From Madurella fahalii (taxonomy: Eukaryota > Ascomycota > Sordariomycetes > Sordariales): a stretch of DNA of 64,000 bases. The position numbers and the translations under genes were made by a program. This document shows, piece after piece, positions 12,501-24,800 of this stretch (position 1 is the first letter of the stretch; each line of letters starts with the position of its first letter). The stretch spans positions 248,001 through 312,000 of the forward strand of contig CM056876.1 of assembly GCA_029876055.1 (NCBI GenBank), given 5' to 3'. Under the pieces are notes generated by a model. It was not told where the DNA came from and did not search any database. It worked only from the letters and a program-made list of their open reading frames with translations.

Positions 12501-14595
12501 GTTTGGAAAACCAGCCCGGTGTATACAGGTAGTTGGCATCCAGGACGTAGGATGGGACGATCGTCTATCCTGCATCGATTCAGGCGGTCTACAGTGTTAC
12601 GCAGTAGCGTCCGGCGAAGGTTACTTCGCAGTCGGCTTCGGGAACTCGGTGGTCTTACACCACGCTGTGACTTGTCAGAGATGGAAAGAACTCAACCACG
12701 GTGACGTTGTGCGCCGTCTAGGCTTTGACCGTACCGGCACCTGGTTGGTCTCGGCAGGCCGCCGCGACCTCAAACTCTGGGATTTAGAAGGAGGCGATAC
12801 CCCGCGCTTCACCTTTACGGTTGCGCACGACATTCTCACCTTCTCCCTACAAGACGGGGCAGACGGCATCATTGCGGCTCTTAAAAATAATACAACCGTC
12901 CGATGGTCGCTACAGTCCGGGGAAATCCTAGTCGACAACCCCTGGCGATCCGCTTTCGACGACGAAGGTCACTTCCGGCGGCCTCCATTGCTTGCGGCCT
13001 TCTCCTTTGACCAGACAATTCTCGCCATCGCCTACCGGGGGAGGCCAATCCAGCTCTGGGATCTCGAAGACGACGAGCTTCTAGGGTTTGTTGGGCGGGA
13101 AAATCAGGACTTGGGCTCGCTCGCTTTGGGAACCAACACGTCCCCGTCATCACTGGTCTTCCACCCGGAAGAATCGGTCCCTCTCCTCGCTGCCGCATAT
13201 GAGGATGGTGATCTATGCTTGTTCGACTACGACGAGCTGAATCTCATCAAGATCATCGAAGCAAATGCACAGATTTTAGCTTGCAGTTCCGATGGGGCGA
13301 CCTTGGCCACAGGGAACGCGGCCGGCATGGTGCAACTGCTCGATTTCGAGACCTTGCAGCTGCTTTTTAGAGTCAATGCGGTAGACTACGGGATTCGGGA
13401 CCTGTCATTCAGCTCGGACGGCCTGCGGCTCATCGACGCACGAGGCACGCAGTGCAACGTTTGGGAACCTTCGCTGCCCTCAGCCAGGTCACGAAGCGAC
13501 GACGCTTCGTCCAACTGGGTACCTCCGGAACCGCGAATTGTCGGTCTCATGGACGGGGAGGTCGAGATCACAACCATAGCGACCGAGGAATCGAGCAAAT
13601 GGTTCTTCATCGGCAAGTCAGACGGGAGCGTCTGGCTCTATCGCACTGGTGACGGCAAGCCGCAACGGTTGCTATACCGACACGGATATCATATCTCCGT
13701 GACTCTGATGGCTTGGGGTGACAGAGCGAACATCCTAGTTACCTCTGACTCGTCCGGCCGCTTCATGGTATTCCACATTCCTCGCGACGGGAGCGGGGGG
13801 TTCGCCGAACCGGTCGAGCGGATCGATGTTCGCGGGGACATTCATCGCAAAGTACCCATTTCCCATCTGCTCCTAAATAGGGCGAATGACCTACTCCTGG
13901 TCTCAACAGCGGAGCTGGATGCGGTTTGGGATCTGACTACCGAAACACGCATATCCACGTTCCGCTTCGGTTCGCGCCAGCCATTTGGTTGGGTTAACAA
14001 TCCCCTGGACGAGACGGAGAGAATCTTGGTCGGGACTAGCGGCGCAGAGGTGTGGGATTGGAAGTCGTGCTATTTAAAGATCGCAGCGGTCGAACTGAAA
14101 TTGGCATCCAAAATACCGGGTTCCCCCGAGTCGCGGCGCGTCAAGAGCGTCATTGAGGCACCCAACAGTCGGATCCTCGTCGAGTACTCGGATTTGTACG
14201 TGGGAAGCTCGACGACTGCAACTTACTTACTGAACGCTAGAGACTTTTGCGCCCATCAAGGGGAGCTGGTGCCTTCGGCTGCGTTCAGCAGCGTCACCGA
14301 GGATCTTACCCATCTCATTGGAGTCTCTGACTCAAAGGTGTTCTTCTTAGACAAGCGACTGGGAATCTGCTCTATTGAGTTCCTGGACGGCAAACAGCTG
14401 GGTTTCAGGCATGTCAACCATTGTTTCATTCCAAGCGACTGGTGTAATCGTCGGGGGACCTTGAGGATTCTAGTAAACGGGAAGGGAGATATCTTGTTTG
14501 CGAGGACTGAAGAAGTGGCTGTTGTGAAGCACGCTGTGGCGTTTGAAGACGAGAAGAGGGAGGTATTCGAGGAAGCGAGCAGTGCAAGTCAGTAG
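9507..14595 (+). CDS. SesB-like hydrolase - NACHT - WD40 protein (fungal NLR/STAND)
   Basis: Five exons, 9507..9578, 9641..10057, 10127..10177, 10244..10697 and 10802..14595, close to 1,595 residues. The N-terminal alpha/beta-hydrolase domain (about 50-330) has the oxyanion-type HGLGGG and the nucleophile motif AHSMGG with Ser172. This is the SesB-like effector type found on fungal NLRs. The NACHT domain follows: P-loop AKPATGKS near residue 400 and Walker B WIMDALDEC near 500. The C-terminal half (from about 930) is a run of diverged WD40 repeats such as IKLWDLE-type ends. STAND proteins of this kind oligomerise when the repeat region senses a ligand, and in fungi several control heterokaryon incompatibility. 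The third intron (10178-10243) begins with GC. The WD repeats are diverged rather than near-identical, so this is not the fast-shuffling repeat class. Its ligand is unknown. It converges on the MFS gene with 77 bp between stops. Confidence 0.9.
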
Positions 14596-14672
14596 ACCGT
14601 ATTTCGCAAGATGCTTTTCACCGGTTATCTATTATATACTTCTAGATATTCCAACCCATCCACACGCGGATA

Positions 14673-16261
14673 TTACTCTATATTGTTGATGGCATAGCGC
14701 GACCGGGCCCGCAACGCTCCTCCGAACTTCCATAGGATAAAAGGGGCCGGCCAGGAGATAGCCATCGCCGAGAACGCTAGGACAGAATTCCCCCATCCAA
14801 AACCGAGTGAGCGGTACATGTATGGTGCAAACATTGGAAAAGCTGTGTTCAATCAGTATTGCACTCAATCTCGTACCTAATTAATGACATACTGAAACCC
14901 GCAATAGCTCTGAGTATCGTGAGAGCGGCTGTGGCCGATGCGGCATACAAGGGGTAGACATCTACCACGTAAGACGTGATGGATTGCATACTGATGACAA
15001 TCCCTCCGCCAAGGATCGCAGCTCCAAGGTTTGGGACGACCCAAAACAGTTGCATTTGTGCCGACCACCCGTAGAGGAAGAGCCCGAGCGGGATGAGAAC
15101 AGCACCCGGCACCAGGATCGGTGCCCTATGCTCAGGTAGACCCACACCTCCGTTTCGGGACCGGAGATAGGAGTATATCTGTCACACCTGTTAAGAGACG
15201 GCCATTCGGGCTGAGTGAGGAGTCTTACGCGGTCTGAGACTGGGGCCATGATCTGTGTGCCCAATGTGAAACCCAGGGCTAGGGAGAGGTAATTGAGCGT
15301 GGCAATTTCCACAGATTGCTCATACACATCTGTCCAGACCACGACGTAGGTTGAGAGGGCCAGATATAAAAGCCCATACACGTAGGCCAGGTAGAGAGCC
15401 ATGGCTTGGACAATGACTTGGGTCCCAATGAGCCGGAATGGTCTAACCAACGCTTGAAGCAGGATGGCCTGGGCATTTCTACCCACGGGAAGAGCCGCAT
15501 CCGTGTCGTGCCGCAGAGCACGTTTTCGGTTCGCGAGTATAACTAATGGGTAAGTCTCCGGAAATAGTGGGAGTCCAATGCCCTGGATGACGGCAGAGAG
15601 GATCGATGTTGAGTAAAATACCCAGCGCCAATCCAGGTAGCGGACAATGAAGCCGCCAATGACGGGCCCCAAGGCAGGGCCAAGAAGAGCAAAGACGTAG
15701 TACAAGCTCAGGCTCTTACCGCGTTCCTCGGGTCTCCAGCAATCCCCGAGAATGCCGGGGCCGATAGCTGGCGCAGATCCCCCGATACCGGCCAAGAAAC
15801 GCAGGACGAGGAGTTGTGCGCTCGTCTTACAAAAAGCGCACGCGAGGTTGAAGACCAAGAAGGTGAGCATCGTGCAGTGTAACACAATGCGGCGCCCGTA
15901 GACTTCGGAGAGCGGCGAGATTATTAGAGGCCCGACCGCTGATGACAAGATGAAGACAGAGAGGATCATCTGTGTCTCGGACGCGGTTGAGATGCGGAAC
16001 TCGGCTTGGAGGACAGGTAATGCTGGCGCGACGATGCTTGACGCAATGGGCGATACCAGTAGGAAAAGCGACGTGAGTAGCGTTGTGGTCCATCTTTTTC
16101 CTGCCGACCAATTTTTGGGATTTTCGAGGTCGATCTCCCAGGATCCGGCCCCAGCCTGGTAAACATTGCTTGTTATAAAAATAGGATACTAGGACGGGTA
16201 CACGGTAGCTTACATTGTAGGAGTCAAAGTGAAAGTGTACAAGGTCCTGGTTTGCCCCCAT
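14673..16261 (-). CDS. MFS transporter, DHA1 drug/polyamine:H+ antiporter type
   Basis: Four exons (16214..16261, 15229..16155, 14893..15178, 14842..14673 on the minus strand) give 476 residues. The three introns are 50-58 nt with GTAAGC, GTAAGA and GTATGT donors. The protein starts MGANQD, then has a cytoplasmic leader with the fungal DHA1 marker DLENPKNWS. Twelve membrane helices follow, with the loop 2-3 motif SEVYGRRIV and the helix 4-5 segment RFLAGIGGSAPAIGPG. It should sit in the plasma membrane and export a small toxic or charged compound with protons. The two small 3' exons only join correctly with the inner acceptor at 15179-15181, giving DRIYSYL. The substrate cannot be read from sequence. 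The transposon lies 230 bp upstream of its start codon, so its promoter may be affected. Confidence 0.9.
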
Positions 16262-16492
16262 TGAGGCCGAATTACTATCTGCAGCCCTTCAGAAATTTTA
16301 AGATGTATGAAGAGGGGGATTAAATTACCTTACTGCTCAGTAGGTTAAGCATCTACCTTTTGCAGATCGTGTATCATGCAGCGGCAGGGATCGGATACGG
16401 CCCGCACATCGCACCATCCCCGTAATGAATGGAGAGATGGGATTAACGATTGATTGGTAATTGCCGTAGCCACTCTGCAAGCCACGGAACTA

Positions 16493-16545
16493 ACGTATTT
16501 GATAAGCGAGTTGCGCAGACAAGCGAGTTGCGCACACCCCACCAC
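16493..16545 (+). repeat. Left terminal inverted repeat of the transposon
   Basis: This 53-bp repeat matches the right end except at 16536 (A here, G in the complement of the right end at 18566). It contains two copies of AAGCGAGTTGCGCA at 17-bp spacing, likely transposase-binding sites. Confidence 0.93.
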
Positions 16546-16581
16546 TCAACGAACACTATCCTCAATTACAAAACAACAACA

Positions 16582-18540
16582 CTAGGAACCGACTATAATT
16601 ACATCAGAAACAGCTGAATCAGATACTTCTGCAGCCTCCTGGCAAGTGCGTGCATTGTAGCCAGGCTTACCGCATACGCCACAGCACCGAACCTTCGTAC
16701 GACTCCCCCTTATAACACTACTATCCGGCTGCGTTTCTTGCACTCCCTCCCCACCCAGAGCCCCCTGACTTAGTACCTCCTGTGCATCCTGTACAGTGAG
16801 TGATCCTCCAAGCTGTACACGTGTTCTTTTAGCTCTCCGGTGCTTGCTTAGTGCCTCGTTGGCCTTGCGGAGCAAAGAGACCTCTGCTTGAAGGAGGGCT
16901 ACCTAGTGCATTACAGCCATCGTACCCTTGGTAAGCTGGTCTACAGCAGCCAATATCGAAGTTGGGGAGCTGTTTTGATAGTTGGCAATACGAGTCTTGA
17001 TAAGCGTTGACTGAGAGTTGGCTTCTCGGGGGTTATGTGGTGTCTGGATGTAAAGGGGTTGTTCTGGGAACACGTTGAGGGAGATGGATCACGATGTCTT
17101 AATACCGAAAAGACCTGGACCAGCGGGCGATATCTTGGTGAACAGCCTCCTATCAATACACAGAGACTGATCCTTGCGGATCAGAAGTGCCCCGTGTGAG
17201 AGAGTTCCCTCACGGGGTTCTTATCTATCCTGTATCGTGACATCATCCAGCATCATTCGGCGGGTCCTCCTGACCTTCGTCTAGAGACTCTCGTTACACT
17301 GGAATACTTAAGGTTATGGGGTACCGGCCCGGGAGTTTAGAGGTATTGGCGTACGAAGCTTTATATCCAGCTTAGAAAGCATACTCTCTAGGTTATACGG
17401 TACAAGGCCAGCACCTAAAAAGCTACCCTAGATATTTTTCTCTGTCATAGAGACAAAGAAGGCTATACGGAAGGCATTAAGGAACTCGAGCTTGCTCATA
17501 TAGTTGATATGCATGCGTATTAAGTCCTCGATCTAGCGACCGTATACCTGCTTTAGCGGCCTAAAGCAGCCAATATCGAGTGGCTAGAGGTAGTAGGAGG
17601 AATACGGAGGTATATAGAGTATAACGATCTGGTACTCTTAGCAGTAGAGCTCGAATTCGGTCGAGTGGTAGCTCTTGTAGCTGTCGAGGATTAACAACCG
17701 GTATTTACCCTTTATACGAGATGCCGTATAGTAATCGAAGTACTTAATCTAATCGAGACCTATAGCATTGATAGTCCAGCTATTATCGGTAGTTGCGATA
17801 TACTAGTCGGTAAGGAGGTTGCACTCTGTATACCAGTTAGCGAGGTAGTACTATATGGCTAAGATTATAAATAGAGAGATAGCCTAGCCGAGGGCATTGA
17901 CTCCCTGGATCACTGTTATCTATTCCCGGTTACCAGGCTGAGCTAGTTTTGCCTTGCCCTGGCCATCCGAGGTTATAACTACTATACCCGCAAAGATAAT
18001 GCCTATTATAAACCCAGTCTCGTCGAAGTTGTAGATATCGTCATCTACAATACCGTACTTGGCCTTGACGTTTTGTATAAGGGTAAACCATTCGTTAATG
18101 ACCTTTGGATCTTCGTACTTGGCCCTCTAGTAGTCGTACCGATACGTCCAACATATACGGAGCTCTAGCTGGCGTTTAACGAAGTTGTGAGCCCAGCGTT
18201 TGCTGACAGGGGGCGCGTCGCGTTCGCGTAGTAGTTGGTTGGCCATATCTTCTATACCATATAATCTAGGCGGGAATGCACGTTCAGATAGCTCAATTAT
18301 ATACTGAACTATTGCCTTCTCTTCTAGATCTATAAGCTTATACGAGTTGGCTGTAATATCGCGTCGTGCAGGCTTGCCACTACGTCGGTAATGGAGGGTT
18401 GATTCTGGTACGTCGTAGAGCTTAGCTGCAGTTCGAAGGCTTAACTTTTTGTCGTTTTGGATCGCTTCAAGGGCTAAGATTACCCTCGCTTCCTTTGAAG
18501 TGGGAGGTATATCGGGTTGTAGAAAAATTCGATGTAAAGT
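16582..18540 (-). pseudogene. DDE_1 transposase (Fot1/Pogo) of the element
   Basis: One minus-strand frame runs from about 18540 to 16582. It begins with a psq/CENP-B-like helix-turn-helix (LSLRTAAKLYDVPESTLHYR, 18430-18400), then a CENP-B DNA-binding block (18370-18130). The DDE core keeps its three acidic sites: FDETGF (about 18030), LLILDSYKS (about 17680) and PLDIGCF (about 17570). A coiled stretch and a CCHC-type zinc knuckle end the protein near 16665. Stops are TAG where the family has Gln, for example at 18127-18129, before PLDIGCF near 17580 and at 16903-16905. The likely start codon reads ATA rather than ATG. No frameshift was needed, so damage is by point transition, as expected from RIP. 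Confidence 0.9.
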
Positions 18541-18556
18541 ATAAAGAGGACGCGTC

Positions 18557-18609
18557 GTGGTGGGGCGTGCGCAACTCGCTTGTCTGCGCAACTCGCTTAT
18601 CAAATACGT
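18557..18609 (-). repeat. Right terminal inverted repeat of the transposon
   Basis: This is the inverted copy of 16493-16545, with one transition between them and the same internal pair of 14-bp direct repeats. It ends next to TA. Confidence 0.93.
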
Positions 18610-18611
18610 TA

Positions 18612-19317
18612 GCACAGATATCGTCGGATAAATGGAGAGCTAGGTACGGCCACCTCTTCGGATATGGTTGACACTTTCGTGACTAACATAACTACTACAC
18701 CTGAATAGCTCCTGCTCAGATATGCCCTCAATTATAGAAGACGAGCTCTTGCACTTCCCAAGCACGGTTCCGGGTCATGACATGAACCCAGAGCCCCAAG
18801 CAATTACCACTGAATACGGGGGCATGGCAGCCAACTCTCTCAATCGGAGGACGATCACACACGCTAACTCTAACAGTCCGCTATCCACTATCTTACGGTG
18901 TTCTTGGTGGTTCTATGTGAAACTCCTGCGCACTCTGCGTTAAACGCCAGTGATTGAACTATCGCTATTACCAAACAAAGAAGGTGGTAACGCTTGGCCG
19001 AAGGTATAGCAGCCCATTGACGATAAATACTTCTTGAAAAAATAGCACTCGGGATCCGGTGGGATTGGTGGGTTCAAAACTGTGCGATTTCGATTGTTTG
19101 TGCGTGCATTCTTTGTTTCCTAGCTTCTCTAACGGAATTGAAAGCCAGAGAAACCCCTTCTTCTAGAAATTCGGTGGTTACACAGCCTGAATTACGTCCT
19201 TGTGGTGGCTCAGGAATTCTGACAATGTGGCTGTGCCGGGCTTTTTCGATGACTGGAGACCATAAGTCCGGAACTCAAGATTAGTTGTTTTTTTTCTCTT
19301 CTTTTCTTCTTTTTTTT

Positions 19318-19348
<31 letters not shown>

Positions 19349-21852
19349 GCAATCTTGAACGGATAGAACGGGTCCGACTTTACTGGCTCCTAAGATGCCC
19401 GCTTCGACCTACAATGGCTACTATCTCTTGAAGAGGTGACGGTAGACATGCTGCAGCAACTAGTAGTACTATGAGGCGCTCCGAGTGTAGTACACTGCTT
19501 AGATATGCCGTAGGTGACTCCGGGGCTTCGGCGTCGAGATTGACAGATGACGAACGCCGATATATAGCGGATCGCCATGTGCCATGGGCTGACATGGGCA
19601 TGGAAATATCAACCTGAGTGTATGATGTGACGGCGCCACCACGGTATTATTACTTGTTCACATTGCACTCATCTCCTATATTACCACACTTACATCCTAA
19701 GGAAGCACGTGTAATTATGCAACAGATTACATTGGGTAACGTAACCAGCTTTCTGTGCTCACCGCGCCAGGACTTTTACTGTGGACAACATTAGTTGGTA
19801 GATAATTGTGGCCAAAGTCTGCCTCGTCAACTTTCTGAGCGCACGTCACTTATCCCAACTAGTCGAGCGTATTAACTCGGACAACGCTCAGAGCTAGCCA
19901 CAAAGGCCATAGAGGCTGCTTTATGTATGTTGTGTGGGCGATGTCACGGACAGGGCCGGCCACGCCGATGGCAGCGGCTTGAGTTGCATGACCTCTATGC
20001 TCTAAATCAGACATGCGCAACTCGTGATTTACCCCGAGTAGGCACATCACCTTAGTTAGTAAACTGCCAATTCCTTCACAAGAATCATATCTAGCGCCAT
20101 GTTCCCGTGGGAGACTCGGAGTGTAAGAGGAATTTCAGGGGACATGTAAGGGGTCCAATATCCTCCGCCATTCCGGCTCCACTTCTGATACTGCAGCAGA
20201 GGGTCATGAACCAGTGTTGCAATCGATGTCCTGTGCTGTGACAAGGACGGGCTCCAGACTAGCATGCTGGAGAAGCAACGGAGACGGGACAGCCGGGAGG
20301 GATGCCCTTGTCTTTTCGTCCCCACGTTACCCGAGGAGCCACAGCGACCGAATCTTAGTGAACAGTGCAGCATCCGCTGTGGTCCGACAAAGTAGACGCT
20401 ACTTGGTTAAGCATAATATGAAGTCTAGGCGGGTAAGGCTATGGCGACGAAGGCCCCACGGCGCAGCTTCCAATGGACGACGGTTGTGGAACGGTGTGAT
20501 AGCATGTGAGGGCATCTGCTCCGGTGATGACGAATGCGTTTGGATGTGGCTTCATCTCGGGCCCCTGCGCAGGCTTGATCGGCTGGTTGAAGTCGATCAA
20601 GACGGACAACCCGCCCTTGGCCGGGATGCGGGCAGCGCAGCGAGCGGGCATTTGGAGCGATGGCGAAGGGCTCTGGAAAGCCTTGGCGCTTGGCAGCGGT
20701 TTGAGAACCCCAGGACGCCGAGCAACCTGGTTTCGTCGCGGGATTCTCACTACAGCCGCGGCGCATGCATGCATCATCAAACATCGAATTCACCCTGAGC
20801 ATCTCTGACTGCCGTCGTACGAAGCTGCGCCGAATTTTCCGCCAGCAAAGCGCTTGCTTCGGTGTTGCTTCGGTGTGGCGTTGTGCCAGCCCAAGACATT
20901 CCGGTTGGCTTCTCAGGCCGTCACTATCACGAGTAGCTAAGCAGTAGAAAGGAGCGTTGTGGGCCATTAAAGACCAGCTGCGGAAGCCGTCAACAGCGGG
21001 CTTGGAACAACGCCACGTCTGATTTCGCGCCCTGAATCCGACGAAGGAGCGGTGGCAATGTGAAATGCGGTTCCTCTCGAACATCGAGCGCCCTGGCGTT
21101 TGACGGAGCAACCAGTGTCGGACCCCTGATTTCCCCTTTCCTCATCTGACTTCACTTCCGAGTTGATTGGGTAGATTGCTTCGGGCGTTACATAATGCCC
21201 CACGTTCTCCAGACAAGCCTTTTGTTAGCGCTCTCCGTTTGGCAACGCCAACACTCGCAAACCAAGACGAACAGGAAAAATGCCCGCTCCCCCACCCCCG
21301 GTCGGACTAGGATCTTGAAACTCAAACCACGTCGACCCTCGCTCGTCGCATATGGAAACGTCCCCATCGAACAAGCAATCTCCCGGCAGATGGGACGATG
21401 TCTCGTTTCACAACAGCAAGAGGCGAGCACAAGTTTCCCGCCGCCCACGAGGGTAACGCGCGCCAGACCAACAGAATGAGCGGTTGCTTCCGTCAAAAGC
21501 TCGCATCCGTTCAACATGGCCAGTGCTGTGGTTAATTTTAACAAGGGACGCCAGGTTCTCGACCCCGTGTGATGGGTTTCGCGATGCGACCTGGGTCCTT
21601 GGCTCTGCTGCTGACTGCCGTCTTGTCGAGGTGGCTGGCTTGGCAGGTGGTATATCCTCAACCTCGCCCTACATCCACCCTCCGCTCCTTCTGCTGCTAC
21701 CGCTGCTTGATGCTGCTTCTGCACCGCATCTTCTGCTGACTTGCTTGTGTTTACTTCGACATTGCCCTGGTGGCCGGTTTTGATTATCCCCCCCTTCTTT
21801 TTTTAATGTCCGTGGTCTTTGCTTCACTACACCGTGTGCCCTTCCTTTCGTA
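18612..21852. other. Gene-free stretch of about 3.2 kb
   Basis: Only unrelated short frames on all strands are present, the longest at 20425-21111 on the minus strand with no motif. A T-run followed by a G-run lies at 19310-19349. The last 200 bases (21660-21850) are pyrimidine-rich with CTG-like units and probably form the 5' leader of the fusion gene downstream. Confidence 0.55.
19310..19349. repeat. Homopolymer junction: about 18 T followed by about 22 G
   Basis: An uninterrupted T tract (after a T/C-rich stretch) runs directly into an uninterrupted G tract ending at 19349. Lengths may be inexact in an assembly. Confidence 0.85.
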
Positions 21853-24800
21853 ATGTCGATGCAATCTTGTCCGGTGTCCGGCATGGCCGGTGGCCAGTGT
21901 CCTGCTGGTTCAGTCACTGGCCACAGCAGGTCAAGCAGCCGCATGGGCCCTCGAGGCTGTTCCTTCTCGGGGTATTGCCAGCCGGGTGATATCCATGCTG
22001 CTTTCGACGTAAGTTTTGTCGACAAATGGTGTCGGGACACAGAACTGACTGTGGAGACAGATCCCTAGAGGGGTTGATGCCGAAGAATGGCTGCGGATGA
22101 GGTACACTTGGATCAAGGTCACTTCATTTATACAAGCTAACTCTCCCAGGGAACGGAAATCCATCAATGAGATTTTGTACACCAACATTCCCTCAGTACA
22201 AGAGATTGGTAACTTGAAGAACATCGATGCGCTCAACGCGGCCGAGCACGATCTGCTGGCCGTCGCTCTTGGGGCTCCTGCACGGCAAGTGATGATCAGG
22301 GCGGAGCAGATCGGCCCGAGGACAGGATGGAAGGACGGGTACCTCAGCGTTGAGCACGGCTTCTGCCCTCCGGACTACAACGAGGCTCCTGGTGCGCTGG
22401 CCAACTCCCCCGGAAGGATATGGTCGGACTTGTGTGAGCGGATGCCGGGCTGTGTTGCTAGGGGTCGGGTGCGGGAGTCGGTCGCCGCGCTCCCCCTCGT
22501 CGAGGGGACTGAGAATGTCATCCCTGACAAGGCATTATGGGCTGCAGTTGTCGCCTTGGGGATGCTCTGTTCGATCTACAGATACGAAGACAAGAACGAC
22601 GGGCACGAGGGCGTCACCGTGAATGCCACCAAGTACCGACCCAACTGCGAGATGGGCGACGATCTTGGGGAGGAACTTATGGGGATCCCTCGGTGCATTG
22701 CACTACCATACTGGCAGATCTCGAGACGACTCGGCCGCGCCATCCCTCACCTCACCTTTTTCGACCAGTCCTCCTTCAACATGAAGATCAAGGACCCTAC
22801 CTCGACATACCCGTACGTCGGTCGCTTCGACAACATGGAAATGCGGTGGCCCGTGTTCGGCGAGAGGACCGAAATGGCTTTCCAAAAAGGCTGCGCGGAG
22901 ACGTCAGGTAAGACTGGAAGAGCCTAGTCGTGGATCCTTGCTGACACAGAGCAGCATCCTTCCAGCACGGCCCAGATGCCATCGCCGCCTGCCAAGAACA
23001 TGTCATGAACCGAAATGTGGAGGGTCTTCTCCGGGAGATGATCCGGCTGAAAGAAATCCTCGAGCGCATGCCCAACGCTTTCCACTCCATCAATACTAAT
23101 CCCAACTCTGGCGAGAACTACGTCCCCGGACACCAATGGATCCGATGGGGTAAGTTCTCGGCGCCGCTCAGCAAGCGTTGCCCCGCGTCATCTGGCTTGC
23201 AGTTTCCGCCGTTCCTCGTCATGGATGCGTTTTTGGGCCGTAAGAAGTACGACTCGTTTCTCGGTAAAGAGGGTCTTCACCTGCGCGCTTGGTTGCCGTC
23301 GAACCTCAGGGCCTTCATTGCGGCCATCGAGTATCATTATCGCATCCCCGAATTTGTCCAGCAGTCTGGCGACCCGCGGCTGATGGGGGTCTTGGATGGA
23401 ATCATCGAGGCATACACGGGGGAGCGGGGGTTCATGGGCACGCACCGGTACAAAGTGTTTGGCATCCTCGAGATTGCCAGCAAGACGGGGCGGACAGAGA
23501 CCAACGGTCTGTCCGGAGCTCCCGACTCTAATGAGAAACCTTGGGAGGAAACACACAGGCAGTTCTCCGAGGCGATGAAGGAACGCCTCGAACCTTACCG
23601 CGGCAACATCACCATCGAGCCGCACGAGATGCGGGGCACCTTTGAGGAATGCCGCTATAGATCCCGCGTTCTTGGTCGCTCGTTTGTCGACAGCGACCCA
23701 AACCGGTCGATCGCGATGGTTACTCTCGATCTCGAGAACACGGGTATCACCTTTCAGCCCGGTGATCGGCTTGCTGTTATGCCCCTGAACAGCTGGGGCG
23801 AGTGCGCAAAGGTTGCCGCAGCCTTGGGTCTCGCCGATTACCTGGACTACCGGGTCACACTGAACGCGCAATGGCAGCGATTTGCTCAGCATCTAGGGTC
23901 CGTACGCCACACCTCAACTCCACAGCTCACGGTGAAAGATATCCTGAGACGTGGGCACCTTGCGCCCGTCACAAAAGAGCTCGCTCTCAAAGTCCACGAC
24001 TTGCTACGGGCGTCATCCAACACAGTTCTCCAGGTCCTGGCAACAACTGAATGGCCTGTCAGGGGCTCGCTCGGTGACCTCCTCCAGGCCGCGGTGGCGG
24101 ACACGAACCCCCACATCTGGGACCGGGCGTTCGACCTCACAAGTGACCTATCATGGCTGGTCGACCTGATACCCGTCGAGGTGCCCAGGACGTATTCGAT
24201 CTCCAACTATTCCCAGGAGCTGCTGCCTTCAACCGTTGAGTTGACCGTCTCACGCGCAGAGTACAAGCTCTGCTCTACCTTTGCCGGCAACAGTGATGTG
24301 ACTTGCGCCGGCGTGGGGAGCGGCTTCCTGAACCCATTCCTGTCTTCAAACGACGAGATGATCGAAACGGACGAGGACATCCTCGTCGGTGTCTCTAGGC
24401 CCCTCAACTTCCAGCTGCCGATCGATCGGGCGGCCCCTTGCGCTTACTTCGCCGGCGGCAGCGGCATTGCTCCGTTCAGGAGCTTCTGGCAGGCCCGCCT
24501 TGCCTCTCATACCAACGCGGCCGGAAGAGATATCCTCTACCTCGGGGTGCAGTCCCGTGAGAAGTTCTGCTATGAGGATGAACTGCGCGAGTATGTTGAT
24601 GCAGGTCTCATGGAGGTGCACTTAGCTTTCTCCCGCGATACCCGCGGCCTCGTATACGACCGCAGGTCGCACGATTTGGTCGAGAAGGAGATGCCGCCTC
24701 GATACATCGACGCTTTGATCGTCGAGCAGGCTGCTACAATATCCGAGCTCGTCATGTCCAAGAAGCAAGGCGGGCTCGGTGGATACCTCTACGTTTGCGG

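Larger units (their letters stand above)
16493..18609 (-). mobile_element. Fot1/Pogo-type (Tc1-mariner superfamily) DNA transposon, RIP-damaged
   Basis: The element is 2,117 bp long, bounded by 53-bp terminal inverted repeats and flanked on both sides by TA (16491-16492 and 18610-18611), the target-site duplication of Tc1/mariner elements. It holds one transposase frame on the minus strand that stays in a single frame but is cut by stops. Ends, target site and coding content agree, so the element is structurally complete but dead. Confidence 0.94.

Noticed and set aside
20425..21111. 228-residue minus-strand frame in the gene-poor region
   Set aside because: It has no recognisable domain and competing frames on both strands; its Arg/Ser-rich composition is like random GC-rich sequence.
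22097..22150. ATG at 22097 as the start of the fusion gene
   Set aside because: The stretch after it is a typical short intron (GTACAC donor, GCTAAC branch, CCCAG acceptor). Splicing joins an upstream exon in frame.
23150..23156. GTAAGT looking like a splice donor in the fusion gene
   Set aside because: The frame continues through it with coherent protein (RWGKFSAPLSKRC) and no matching acceptor is needed.
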